60,716 nt of DNA, taken from positions 1-60,716 of the forward strand of contig JAFUEX010000004.1 of NCBI GenBank assembly GCA_017470165.1, written 5' to 3'. Origin of the DNA: Alphaproteobacteria bacterium. Its GTDB lineage: Bacteria; Pseudomonadota; Alphaproteobacteria; RF32; CAG-239. This document shows, in pieces, positions 8,924-15,810 of the stretch. A program made the translations under genes and the position numbers. The notes beneath the pieces were generated by a model, which was given only the letters and a program-made list of their open reading frames with translations, did no database searches and had not been told where the DNA came from. Position 1 is the first letter of the stretch. Each line of letters begins with the position of its first letter.

Positions 8924-9553
8924 TTATTTATTTGCTTCATCAATAAGTTTTTCGAAAATGATATAGGCATTGGTATATGTGCTATTATAGTCCTTTAACT
9001 TCAACGACTTGGCATTTTGAATAGCTTTTGGTAAATCAGCGCCCACAATATTGAAAATATTTTCGGCACTTTTGAATTTATCCAAATCAACAAAGTTCTG
9101 ATTATAATGCGTATTGATTTCTTTCATCGTTTCACGGCAACATTGCTCTGAACTGGTAAAACCTTGTGCAGTTGGCTTAATATGCAATAACAACCAATAT
9201 TCATAGCAAGGATTGTTATATATCGTTGCCATAACCTCTGACTTTTCATTTTTAGAGATAATTTCAGAAATATCCTCGATTTTATTATTGTCTTTATCAA
9301 AGCATACCACAACCTTATAGCCATTTGCATATGCACCAGTATTTTTAATCTGAGCTTGTAGTTTTTTTGCTTCTTTTTGTACTGATAAGGCATTCTTTCC
9401 GTGTGATGTTTTGTATTTTATAACAATCTTGCCATCATATTTTTGTTTTAAACCTTTTAAGTAATAAGGCATGGATTTTTCATCTTCACATACAAAGTAA
9501 TACAATTTATATGGAAGGCGAGCTTGAATTTTAGTATTTTGTCTGCGTGCCAT
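8924..9553 (-). CDS. RloB-like protein (AbiLii-type effector)
   Basis: A 209-residue RloB-family protein (RloB, AbiLii), beginning MARRQNTKIQARLPYKLYYFVCEDEKS. The fold is Toprim/nuclease-like, with acidic residues in VCEDE and the central VVCFDKDNN. PCYEYWLLLH in the second half is characteristic. The start codon overlaps the upstream ATPase stop (TAATG), so the pair is co-translated. RloB-type proteins act with an OLD/AAA-type ATPase partner in abortive infection, and the family was first noted as ORFs linked to type I R-M genes, exactly this context. The activity here is inferred. Confidence 0.8.
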   Translation of the reverse strand: MARRQNTKIQARLPYKLYYFVCEDEKSMPYYLKGLKQKYDGKIVIKYKTSHGKNALSVQKEAKKLQAQIKNTGAYANGYKVVVCFDKDNNKIEDISEIISKNEKSEVMATIYNNPCYEYWLLLHIKPTAQGFTSSEQCCRETMKEINTHYNQNFVDLDKFKSAENIFNIVGADLPKAIQNAKSLKLKDYNSTYTNAYIIFEKLIDEANK

Positions 9554-10836
9554 TATAATTTCTCCACAATCGGAACAGCACCATAAATACCATCTAAATA
9601 TGCATCTTGGAATGTAGCATTTTTTCTGGTTAATTGTTTAAAGTCGCTTAATGAATATAAATCGGAATAAAAACCTTTATTAAGCTCTTTACTTGTCAGC
9701 CATATCTGGTCTCTCGAAAGATGTTCCCCATCCATCAAATAATGAGCGTGCGAAGTAAATATTAATTGAGCATTTTTATCATTTATGTTTTTATCGTTAA
9801 ACATTTCTACAAAATACTTCACTAAATAAGGGTGTAATGTTACATCCAATTCATCAACCAAAATAACTTGCCCTTGTTTAATGGCATTTAAGAACGGACC
9901 AACCAATGATAAAAAGGATTGTGTACCTGCTGATTCCATTTTTTCATAATCAAACTCACATAATGAGCCATTTTCTGTTTTGTGATAACTCTTAGCATTT
10001 AACAAAACTACTTGTCCAGATGTTAACTGTTGAATTGCTTTTGGAGATAAAGTTTTATTATGTGCTTGCATGTATTTTATGTAATCTTCGGCTGACATTT
10101 TCTCTACTTTAATATCTTCCAAGCCTAAATCAGCTTTTTTCAGCAAGCTAATTATCTCTTTACCTTCACCGACAGCAATCTGATCCAGTGAAAATACTGA
10201 GGATAATACTTTTCTATCCATAACCAAAAGTGTTTTAGTCAGCCATTCATATACTTCTTGAATTTCTTTTACTTGGCATTTTCTGTTATTGACTATTTCT
10301 GATAAAAATAATCTGGTTGCAATCGTTTCATCAGACCAACTTTGCAAGATACCAGACATTTTTTCAAATACATATTTTCCTTGTCCATCGTATTTTCTTT
10401 CAAACACACGATTGGCTCTTGCTGAGGAATTTTGTGCTATGGGGTAATAGTATAAACTTTCTGCATCAATTCTATTATCAAACATAACGATTTTATATTC
10501 ATAAAGTCGCTCATTAACAATAAACTTAATTTCAAAAGTCGAAGGGCGGTCTTTACGGTCTCCTAACAAATACTCAATTTCTGGAAATTTATCATCAACG
10601 CCATTTTTATAGCTTTCTTGAACAGCGTATAAAAGAAAAGCCATTGCCTTGATAAAATTGGTTTTACCAGAAGCATTAGCGCCGAAAACACCAGCAGTTC
10701 TATACAATTGCGGAATTTTTTTTAAGTTCGTATCAATTGTATTTGGGTTTGAACCATTTTGTGATAATGGTTCCATTGAGAAAGTCACATTTTCTTTAAA
10801 GCTTAAAAAGTTGCTAAATTTGAACTCGACTAACAT
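9553..10836 (-). CDS. RloA-like AAA/ABC ATPase (AbiLi-type partner of RloB)
   Basis: A 427-residue SMC/ABC-class ATPase. Walker A is GANASGKT (52-59); Walker B is ILVDELD (325-331), followed by TLHP and the switch histidine in FTSHAHYL (~360-367). FSNFLSFKENVTF at the N terminus is typical of AAA_15/AAA_21 anti-phage ATPases. There is no Toprim domain of its own, so the nuclease-like function would come from RloB in the overlapping next gene. Likely role: sensing or clamping in an abortive-infection pair. Confidence 0.85.
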   Translation of the reverse strand: MLVEFKFSNFLSFKENVTFSMEPLSQNGSNPNTIDTNLKKIPQLYRTAGVFGANASGKTNFIKAMAFLLYAVQESYKNGVDDKFPEIEYLLGDRKDRPSTFEIKFIVNERLYEYKIVMFDNRIDAESLYYYPIAQNSSARANRVFERKYDGQGKYVFEKMSGILQSWSDETIATRLFLSEIVNNRKCQVKEIQEVYEWLTKTLLVMDRKVLSSVFSLDQIAVGEGKEIISLLKKADLGLEDIKVEKMSAEDYIKYMQAHNKTLSPKAIQQLTSGQVVLLNAKSYHKTENGSLCEFDYEKMESAGTQSFLSLVGPFLNAIKQGQVILVDELDVTLHPYLVKYFVEMFNDKNINDKNAQLIFTSHAHYLMDGEHLSRDQIWLTSKELNKGFYSDLYSLSDFKQLTRKNATFQDAYLDGIYGAVPIVEKL

Positions 10837-10937
10837 TTTAGCCCTTTCTGTGTTAAATTTTTACAAAGAATATATTATAATCTATATTACTTTTCTCTAA
10901 AAGTCAATACTTTAAGTGAAAAAATATCCTAATATTA

Positions 10938-11030
10938 TTTTTTCGTCATACAATGCGGGGGTGCTGTTTTATGCATCATTTATCATAAAAAATTGATTTC
11001 TGCACTCAAAACTCAGGAAAACGAAGGCAA
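10938..11030. repeat. 93-bp direct repeat, copy 2 (3' of the MNT gene)
   Basis: Same orientation and 91/93 identical to 8825-8917. It ends 18 bp from the stop of the MNT nucleotidyltransferase gene. The outer arm TTTGCCTT present beside copy 1 is absent here, so copy 2 is the shorter version. The two copies bracket exactly the rloA-rloB pair. Confidence 0.85.
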
Positions 11031-11047
11031 TCGATATATAAAATCAA

Positions 11048-11344
11048 TTAAAACACCAAAACCAAGTCTTTTTCAATTCGTTTATAAAAACTCTCATCAA
11101 TTTTATGGTAGTCGCTGAAATTGACAATATACGGCAATGAACTCGCATCAAACTGCTGTTTTAAGTATTCCACATCACTTAAAGGCATTTCAGCATCGCC
11201 TTTAATCAGTATATCTAAGTCTGAAACCTTGGAATATTTCCCTTTCACCCGAGAACCGTAAAAGTAAAAGGTATAAGTCGCTGAATATGGCTTCAAAATT
11301 GACTTAACGATGTTTTCTTCGGTCTCTGAAACACCCTTTATCAT
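11048..11344 (-). CDS. MNT-type minimal nucleotidyltransferase (antitoxin-like)
   Basis: A 98-residue member of the minimal nucleotidyltransferase family. FYGSRVKG then SKVSDLDILI is the GSxxxG...DxD signature. In characterised MNT/HEPN pairs the MNT protein adds nucleotides to the HEPN RNase and silences it. The ATG lies 3 bp after the HEPN stop, with GGAG in the preceding gene end. It forms a two-gene module with the HEPN gene and could be a toxin-antitoxin system or part of the defence island. Confidence 0.85.
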   Translation of the reverse strand: MIKGVSETEENIVKSILKPYSATYTFYFYGSRVKGKYSKVSDLDILIKGDAEMPLSDVEYLKQQFDASSLPYIVNFSDYHKIDESFYKRIEKDLVLVF

Positions 11345-11347
11345 TTT

Positions 11348-11770
11348 TCAAGCTCCAGCAACGGCTTTATCAAAACTATTCACCAAAAACTCTGTATCAG
11401 CGATGAATTGAGGGATAATTTTCAATAATTCTCTTGCTTTTTCAATATTATATTCGTGCGAAGTGTCATTACGTTTGGCATAATAAAGTTTCCAATTTTC
11501 CCAATCTTCAATCATATCATAACCAGCCATAAGACGAAAGATGTTATTGACTGTCAACTCCTTATCATCTTTAGCATAAGCCAATTTGAGGTATTTACGC
11601 ATTAATTTCAGCGAAGTTTCCATTGTATATTCAAAACGCTTAACGCAAGAATCAGCCACAATATCAGCGATTGAGGTATCATCTTTCTTCTGGTTATAAA
11701 CTTCCCAACAACTTTTTAAGGTTGCCAAGGCATTTTTTAACGCATCAATACTAAATTCTTCGCTATTCAT
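11348..11770 (-). CDS. HEPN / HI0074-type nucleotidyltransferase-binding protein (toxin-like)
   Basis: A 140-residue all-helical protein of the HI0074 substrate-binding/HEPN group. RNDTSHEYN contains the RX4H motif (R-N-D-T-S-H), which in HEPN RNases is catalytic. VKRFEYTMETSLKLMRKYL is the usual helix of this family. Start: ATG with AAGGA. It is upstream of and nearly overlaps the MNT gene, the order of MNT/HEPN toxin-antitoxin operons. Whether it is an RNase toxin or only a nucleotidyltransferase partner cannot be told from sequence. Confidence 0.82.
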   Translation of the reverse strand: MNSEEFSIDALKNALATLKSCWEVYNQKKDDTSIADIVADSCVKRFEYTMETSLKLMRKYLKLAYAKDDKELTVNNIFRLMAGYDMIEDWENWKLYYAKRNDTSHEYNIEKARELLKIIPQFIADTEFLVNSFDKAVAGA

Positions 11771-11883
11771 ATTTCTTTTTCCTTATCAAACATACAAGCA
11801 GACTATGACAGTTTTATCAATTTTTCAAGTGTATATTTCCTTTTTCCATATAAAAACCATCGCATATTTTTTGTTAAATAAGA

Positions 11884-11969
11884 TTTACAATTTTTCATTT
11901 TTTGCGTTTTTGTAAATTTGAATTAACAAAATCCACGGAAATGAGGTTTTTGTAAAATAGAATTTACAA
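11884..11969. promoter_or_regulatory. four TTTACAA/TTGTAAA half-sites near the HEPN/MNT operon
   Basis: TTTACAA (11884-11890), TTGTAAA (11910-11916), TTGTAAA (11950-11956) and TTTACAA (11963-11969) form two inverted pairs 114-200 bp upstream of the HEPN start. They may be an operator or the residual end of the neighbouring insertion sequence. Confidence 0.35.
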
Positions 11970-12416
11970 TTTTATTTGTCTAAATCTATTAACAGAAAGT
12001 ATTAGCAGAAAAATCAAAACTCCACATACACCTAACTTATTGATGTTCTTCCAAAGTAGAAATGCGACTTTGGCAACTTTCTGTTCGGTTATTTCGTAAG
12101 CAAAGTCATCTAACTTTGCTTTATCTGGAAGTTTTCTATGAGTATCCTCTTGAATTGGCAGAGCAAATTTTTTGTTATGATTAGGCAGGTAATAGTTGTA
12201 AAGATACTTATTGGCACTATCGTTGGTTGTTATTTTGTTAATTCTTAACTTTGGAATTAATCTATCCTGATGTGTTCGGTTAGAGCGTTCAACCCTGCCT
12301 TTTGCTTGAGGAGAGAATGCCGGTATTGTTTGGATTTTAAGGTTTCTGCATAAGTTGCCGAAGAAGTTACTGCTCGCTGTTAAATCATAGTTGATGTAAG
12401 CATTATTATAGGTCAT
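11964..12416 (-). pseudogene. ISNCY-family transposase, C-terminal remnant
   Basis: The 150-residue frame retains the end of a DDE integrase core: FGNLCRNLKIQTIPAFSPQAKGRVERSNRTHQDR spans residues ~19-52 and is typical of ISNCY transposases. The N-terminal helix-turn-helix and the first catalytic aspartates are absent, and the last ~40 residues (FLLWKNINKLGVCGVLIF) do not look like transposase, so the 3' end is out of frame or replaced. It marks the junction between the defence island and the ribosomal protein operon. Confidence 0.75.
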
Positions 12417-12450
12417 TTCTATTTTGCGACAGCAACATTGAAAAAAACAC

Positions 12451-12478
12451 TTGCCAAATCAATATTTTTTTGTTATAC
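12451..12478 (+). promoter_or_regulatory. probable rpsF promoter
   Basis: TTGCCA (12451-12456) and TTATAC (12473-12478) are separated by 16 bp and lie ~100 bp before rpsF, directly beside the IS remnant. Confidence 0.5.
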
Positions 12479-12492
12479 CACCCATCGTCCTT

Positions 12493-12542
12493 GCCATAGG
12501 CTTAAATTCCTACGGCTATACAATAACCGCGCTGCAAAGCGC
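12493..12542 (+). promoter_or_regulatory. two-hairpin leader of the rpsF operon
   Basis: GCCATAGG (12493-12500) pairs with CCTACGGC (12509-12516) with one mismatch. GCGCT/AGCGC (12529-12542) closes a GCAA tetraloop. S6:S18-binding leaders that autoregulate rpsF operons are known in many bacteria; this could be one, but the conserved binding bulge was not verified. Confidence 0.4.
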
Positions 12543-12577
12543 ACTGTTGAGAAATCCATAAGGAGTTAATATTAAAA

Positions 12578-12931
12578 ATGAATAAATACGAAAGCGTGTT
12601 GATTGCACGTCAAGATTTGGGCACCTCTCAGGTAAGCTCGCTGGTTGACAGTCTCAAAGATGTTGTCACCAGGCAGGGCGGCGAGGTTGTCCGTGTTGAT
12701 AATTGGGGTTTGAAGAACCTTGCTTATCGCATCAAAAAGAACCGCAAAGGTCATTATGTTCTCCTCAATATCGAGGCTCCGGCCACCGCCGTTGCTGAGT
12801 ATGAGCGCGTTATGCGGGTTAACGAAGACATCATCCGTTATATGACTGTCAAAGTTGACGAGTTTTCTGAAACCTCGGCTGCCGATTCTGAAGATGTATC
12901 GGCTGCTGCCAACCAACAAGAGGGAGAATAA
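12578..12931 (+). CDS. rpsF: 30S ribosomal protein S6
   Basis: A 117-residue S6. It opens [14 protein letters not shown] and contains [19 protein letters not shown], typical of S6, with an acidic tail ending EGE. It binds S18 and 16S rRNA in the small subunit platform. ATG follows AAGGAG. First gene of rpsF-rpsR-rplI; it overlaps no other gene and is followed by rpsR after 2 bp. Confidence 0.97.
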   Translation: MNKYESVLIARQDLGTSQVSSLVDSLKDVVTRQGGEVVRVDNWGLKNLAYRIKKNRKGHYVLLNIEAPATAVAEYERVMRVNEDIIRYMTVKVDEFSETSAADSEDVSAAANQQEGE

Positions 12932-12933
12932 TT

Positions 12934-13161
12934 ATGGCTAAACAGGTATTTTTCAGAAGAAAGAAGAGCTGCCCTTTCTCCGGCGAAGACGGGTTGAAGA
13001 TTGACTACAAGGATGTAAAGCTGTTGTCGCGTTACATCTCGGAAAAAGGCAAAATCATTCCCAGCCGCATCACCTCTGTTTCGGCCAAGAAACAAAGAGA
13101 GTTGGCTCGTGCCATTAAGAGAGCTCGCTATTTGGCCTTGTTGCCTTATGTTGCAATGTAG
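12934..13161 (+). CDS. rpsR: 30S ribosomal protein S18
   Basis: A 75-residue S18. RRKKSCPF at the N terminus is followed by [18 protein letters not shown] and [20 protein letters not shown], both diagnostic. Partner of S6 on the 30S platform. Start with AGGGAG ribosome site; 2 bp from rpsF and 18 bp from rplI, so one transcript. Confidence 0.97.
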   Translation: MAKQVFFRRKKSCPFSGEDGLKIDYKDVKLLSRYISEKGKIIPSRITSVSAKKQRELARAIKRARYLALLPYVAM

Positions 13162-13179
13162 TTTTAAGGAGTAAAGAAT

Positions 13180-13665
13180 ATGGAAGTTATCTTGCTTGAA
13201 CACGTTGAAAAATTGGGCAAAATGGGCGACAAAGTAAACGTTAAGAACGGTTACGCCCGCAACTACCTGCTGCCTCAAAAGAAGGCTTTGCGTGCCACCG
13301 AGGCCAATTTGGCTGTTTATGAGCAGCGCAAGGCTGAGTTGGAGGCTCGCAATCAGGCATTGTTTGACGAGGCCACCAAGCTGGCCAAGGCTTTGAATGG
13401 TTATTCAACGGTTTTGATTCGTCAGGCCGCCGAGACCGGTCAGTTGTACGGTTCGGTTACCATCCGCGACATTGCTGCCGCGATTGTTGCCGCCGGCCAC
13501 TCGATTGAGCGTCGTCAAATTTTCTTGGAGAAGGCGATTAAAGATTTGGGTGTTTACAAAGTTCGCCTCAATCTGCATCCTTCGGTCAGCCAAACCATTT
13601 TGGTAAATGTTGCCCGCAGCGATGACGAAGCTAAAAAGCAGGCCAAGGCCTTTGAGAACGCTTAA
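13180..13665 (+). CDS. rplI: 50S ribosomal protein L9
   Basis: A 161-residue L9: the N-terminal RNA-binding domain MEVILLEHVEKLGKMGD then NGYARNYLLPQKKA, a long connecting helix, and a C-terminal domain with GQLYGSVTIRDI. AAGGAG precedes the ATG. Last gene of the operon, followed by an intrinsic terminator. Confidence 0.97.
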   Translation: MEVILLEHVEKLGKMGDKVNVKNGYARNYLLPQKKALRATEANLAVYEQRKAELEARNQALFDEATKLAKALNGYSTVLIRQAAETGQLYGSVTIRDIAAAIVAAGHSIERRQIFLEKAIKDLGVYKVRLNLHPSVSQTILVNVARSDDEAKKQAKAFENA

Positions 13666-13690
13666 AAATTTTAAGCTGAAATCTTAAAAT

Positions 13691-13729
13691 AAATGCTCAA
13701 GCTGTTGTGTCTTGGGCATTTATTTTTTT
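13691..13729 (+). terminator. rho-independent terminator of the rpsF operon
   Basis: AAATGCTCAAG (13691-13701) pairs with CTTGGGCATTT (13711-13721) with one G-U pair, then a run of T. Confidence 0.85.
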
Positions 13730-13788
13730 ATTAATGTTATTATATTTTTTTCATCCGGCCACTGATGTTTTATAAAGGATGAATATTT

Positions 13789-14475
13789 ATGCGTCTGTTC
13801 AAACACAACAACACCGATCTGAAAAAGACCATTACCGCGCTGTGGGATTTTCTTACCAGCAAAACCTGTGCTTTTTTGTTGGCTGTCTCCGCGATAGTCA
13901 TCGGCTGGTATCAGTTTTATATCAGCCGTCCCATTCTCAAATATTTTTCCGAAACGGTCAACATTATATCTTCGCGCAACGACAATGCCTACGAGCTCAA
14001 AATCCGCGGCAAAAAATATGATGACGTCTATCAAACCAAAATCATCCTGCAAAACAAGGGTGCTGCCGCGCTTTCCGGCGCCGATGTTTCCAAAATCGGG
14101 CACAATCCCATCCGCGTAGTGGTGCCCGAACAAGCCCGTATGCTGCACTACACTTTGGACAAATCGCTCACCACTCCCGACTTGACCGCCAAGCTGCAGG
14201 AATATAACAATGACATAGTGATAACTTTCGATTTTCTCAATCCAGATTATCAAATCGGCATTGCCATCTTGCACCAAACCCCTCAAGTCCGGTTCAGTAT
14301 TGCCGGCAGTGCGCTCAATGTTAATCAAATCACCCGCGAGTGGAACGACCGACAGGTAAAATATTGGAGTTTTGCTGCCTTGAGCTTGCTTTATTTGATT
14401 TTGATAGGCGTCTATATCTTCAACCATTGGCGCAAACGGCACCCATCATCATCCAAACGCCGCCAAACTGACTAA
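13789..14475 (+). CDS. hypothetical bitopic membrane protein
   Basis: A 228-residue protein with a good ribosome site (AAAGGAT). It has one membrane segment near residues 26-47 (FLLAVSAIVIGWYQFYI), a ~140-residue soluble domain with immunoglobulin-like beta character (KIILQNKGAAALSG), and a second membrane segment near residues 190-210 (LSLLYLILIGVYIF), then a short basic tail. I do not recognise a family. It stands alone between the rplI terminator and a convergent hydrolase gene. Codon use matches the core genes. Confidence 0.7.
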   Translation: MRLFKHNNTDLKKTITALWDFLTSKTCAFLLAVSAIVIGWYQFYISRPILKYFSETVNIISSRNDNAYELKIRGKKYDDVYQTKIILQNKGAAALSGADVSKIGHNPIRVVVPEQARMLHYTLDKSLTTPDLTAKLQEYNNDIVITFDFLNPDYQIGIAILHQTPQVRFSIAGSALNVNQITREWNDRQVKYWSFAALSLLYLILIGVYIFNHWRKRHPSSSKRRQTD

Positions 14476-14484
14476 CCTTGATTT

Positions 14485-15606
14485 TTAGCAGAAATATTGT
14501 TCATAAAATCGCTTGAGCGCTTCGGCAATCAGTTGATGTCCTTTTTCATTGGGGTGCACGCCGTCGTCGCACAAAAAATCCCGATAATTGATTTTGGCCA
14601 AAAAATAGGTGGTAATGTCCACAATCGGCACATTAGTCTCATTGGCAATCTTAAAAATCTCCATATTATACATACTGTGCCATTGATAAATGTTGTGAAT
14701 ATCACCATACAAAAAGCGTAGAATGTTGTCAGCGTTGCGATACTTGCTCACCTGCGCAAAAAACACCTCTGAGTCCACCGGCGGCAGCGAGAACAAAATC
14801 GGCGTTTTGCCTTTTTCTTGCGCCAAATGAATCAGGTTAACATATCTTTGATGAAATTCCGGCAGCTGAACAAAAGGTTGGTGCGGCCTATAAGGATTTT
14901 CCGCCACTTCGTCCCAGTTCATATTGCAGTCGTTGCCTCCAAACGAAAAGAAAATATAATCGCTGGCTTTCACATAATCCAAATGCTTGCGCATCTCGGC
15001 CTCACCGGAGGTAATCAGCGCTCCGTGACGGGCATAATTTTTCCAGTTCACATTGAGTTTGGCTCCAGACAACGCCAAAAAATTTTCTTTCAGCAACAAA
15101 TAGCGATTGGTTTTGGCATCATGCACCACTCCTTGTAAAATCGAATCACCGAACGCGCACACCATCAGTTTGCGGTTTTGCGGATGCTTATGTCGGTTTT
15201 TTATCAAAATATCCACCTCATAGCCGCTTTTGAAGTTATTTTGCACAATCCAAAAATTTTCTTTGTTTTCCAAATAAAGTTGTTTGATATAGCCGCGCAG
15301 ATTGGTCTCCTCAATTTTTTTCACATTTGCCTTGCCGCGTTCTTCTTTTCCTCCGGCCTCGCCATCCTCCAGCCAGCGTGCCACACTCGGCGGGGTAACT
15401 CCCAAAATTTTGGCCGTCTGATTTTGCGACACTCCGAGCCGGCACAAAGCAACTGCCGCATTTTTATCTTTGGCAGACTTGCCATGCGGTGAAGTTTTGG
15501 TAAATTGATAGCCGCACTTTTTGCATTTATAGCGTTGCCGTCCGAAAACCAGTCCGTTTTTACGCAAATCGGTGCTTTGACACCTCCGACAGATTATCTC
15601 GTCCAT
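14485..15606 (-). CDS. zinc-ribbon/HTH domain fused to an SGNH (GDSL) hydrolase
   Basis: A 373-residue two-domain protein. Residues ~1-85 look like an IS1 InsA-type transposase N terminus: two CxxC pairs (CRRCQS, CKKCGYQF) and a helix-turn-helix (LGVSQNQTAKILGVTPPSVARW). Residues ~150-373 are an SGNH hydrolase: FGDSILQG (block I), FSFGGNDCN (block III) and DDGVHPNEKGH (block V, catalytic Asp/His). The start at 15606 has AAGGAG; an in-frame upstream ATG lacks a site. SGNH enzymes cleave or transfer esters, often acetyl groups on envelope glycans. There is no signal peptide, consistent with a DNA-binding front. Fusion seems genuine since no stop or frameshift separates the halves. Confidence 0.8.
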   Translation of the reverse strand: MDEIICRRCQSTDLRKNGLVFGRQRYKCKKCGYQFTKTSPHGKSAKDKNAAVALCRLGVSQNQTAKILGVTPPSVARWLEDGEAGGKEERGKANVKKIEETNLRGYIKQLYLENKENFWIVQNNFKSGYEVDILIKNRHKHPQNRKLMVCAFGDSILQGVVHDAKTNRYLLLKENFLALSGAKLNVNWKNYARHGALITSGEAEMRKHLDYVKASDYIFFSFGGNDCNMNWDEVAENPYRPHQPFVQLPEFHQRYVNLIHLAQEKGKTPILFSLPPVDSEVFFAQVSKYRNADNILRFLYGDIHNIYQWHSMYNMEIFKIANETNVPIVDITTYFLAKINYRDFLCDDGVHPNEKGHQLIAEALKRFYEQYFC

Positions 15607-15810
15607 ATTTTGTTCTCTCCTTGAGGATGTTTTTTTTCTCTTAGCATAATCTCTTGACGTTTCATTTGCAACCAAAATAATGTTTTTAACGGTTATTATA
15701 TGATAAAATATTGCAAAAACAAGATGTTGACACAGCATTAAAAAAGTTAAATGCTATCTCATTTTTTTTCTGTAGCCTGATACTGCACTATAGTTTTGGA
15801 GGTCGTTTTA

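Noticed and set aside
8825-11030. 93-bp repeats as integron attC sites
   Set aside because: No RYYYAAC/GTTRRRY core boxes and no integrase; only the gene-then-repeat layout is similar.
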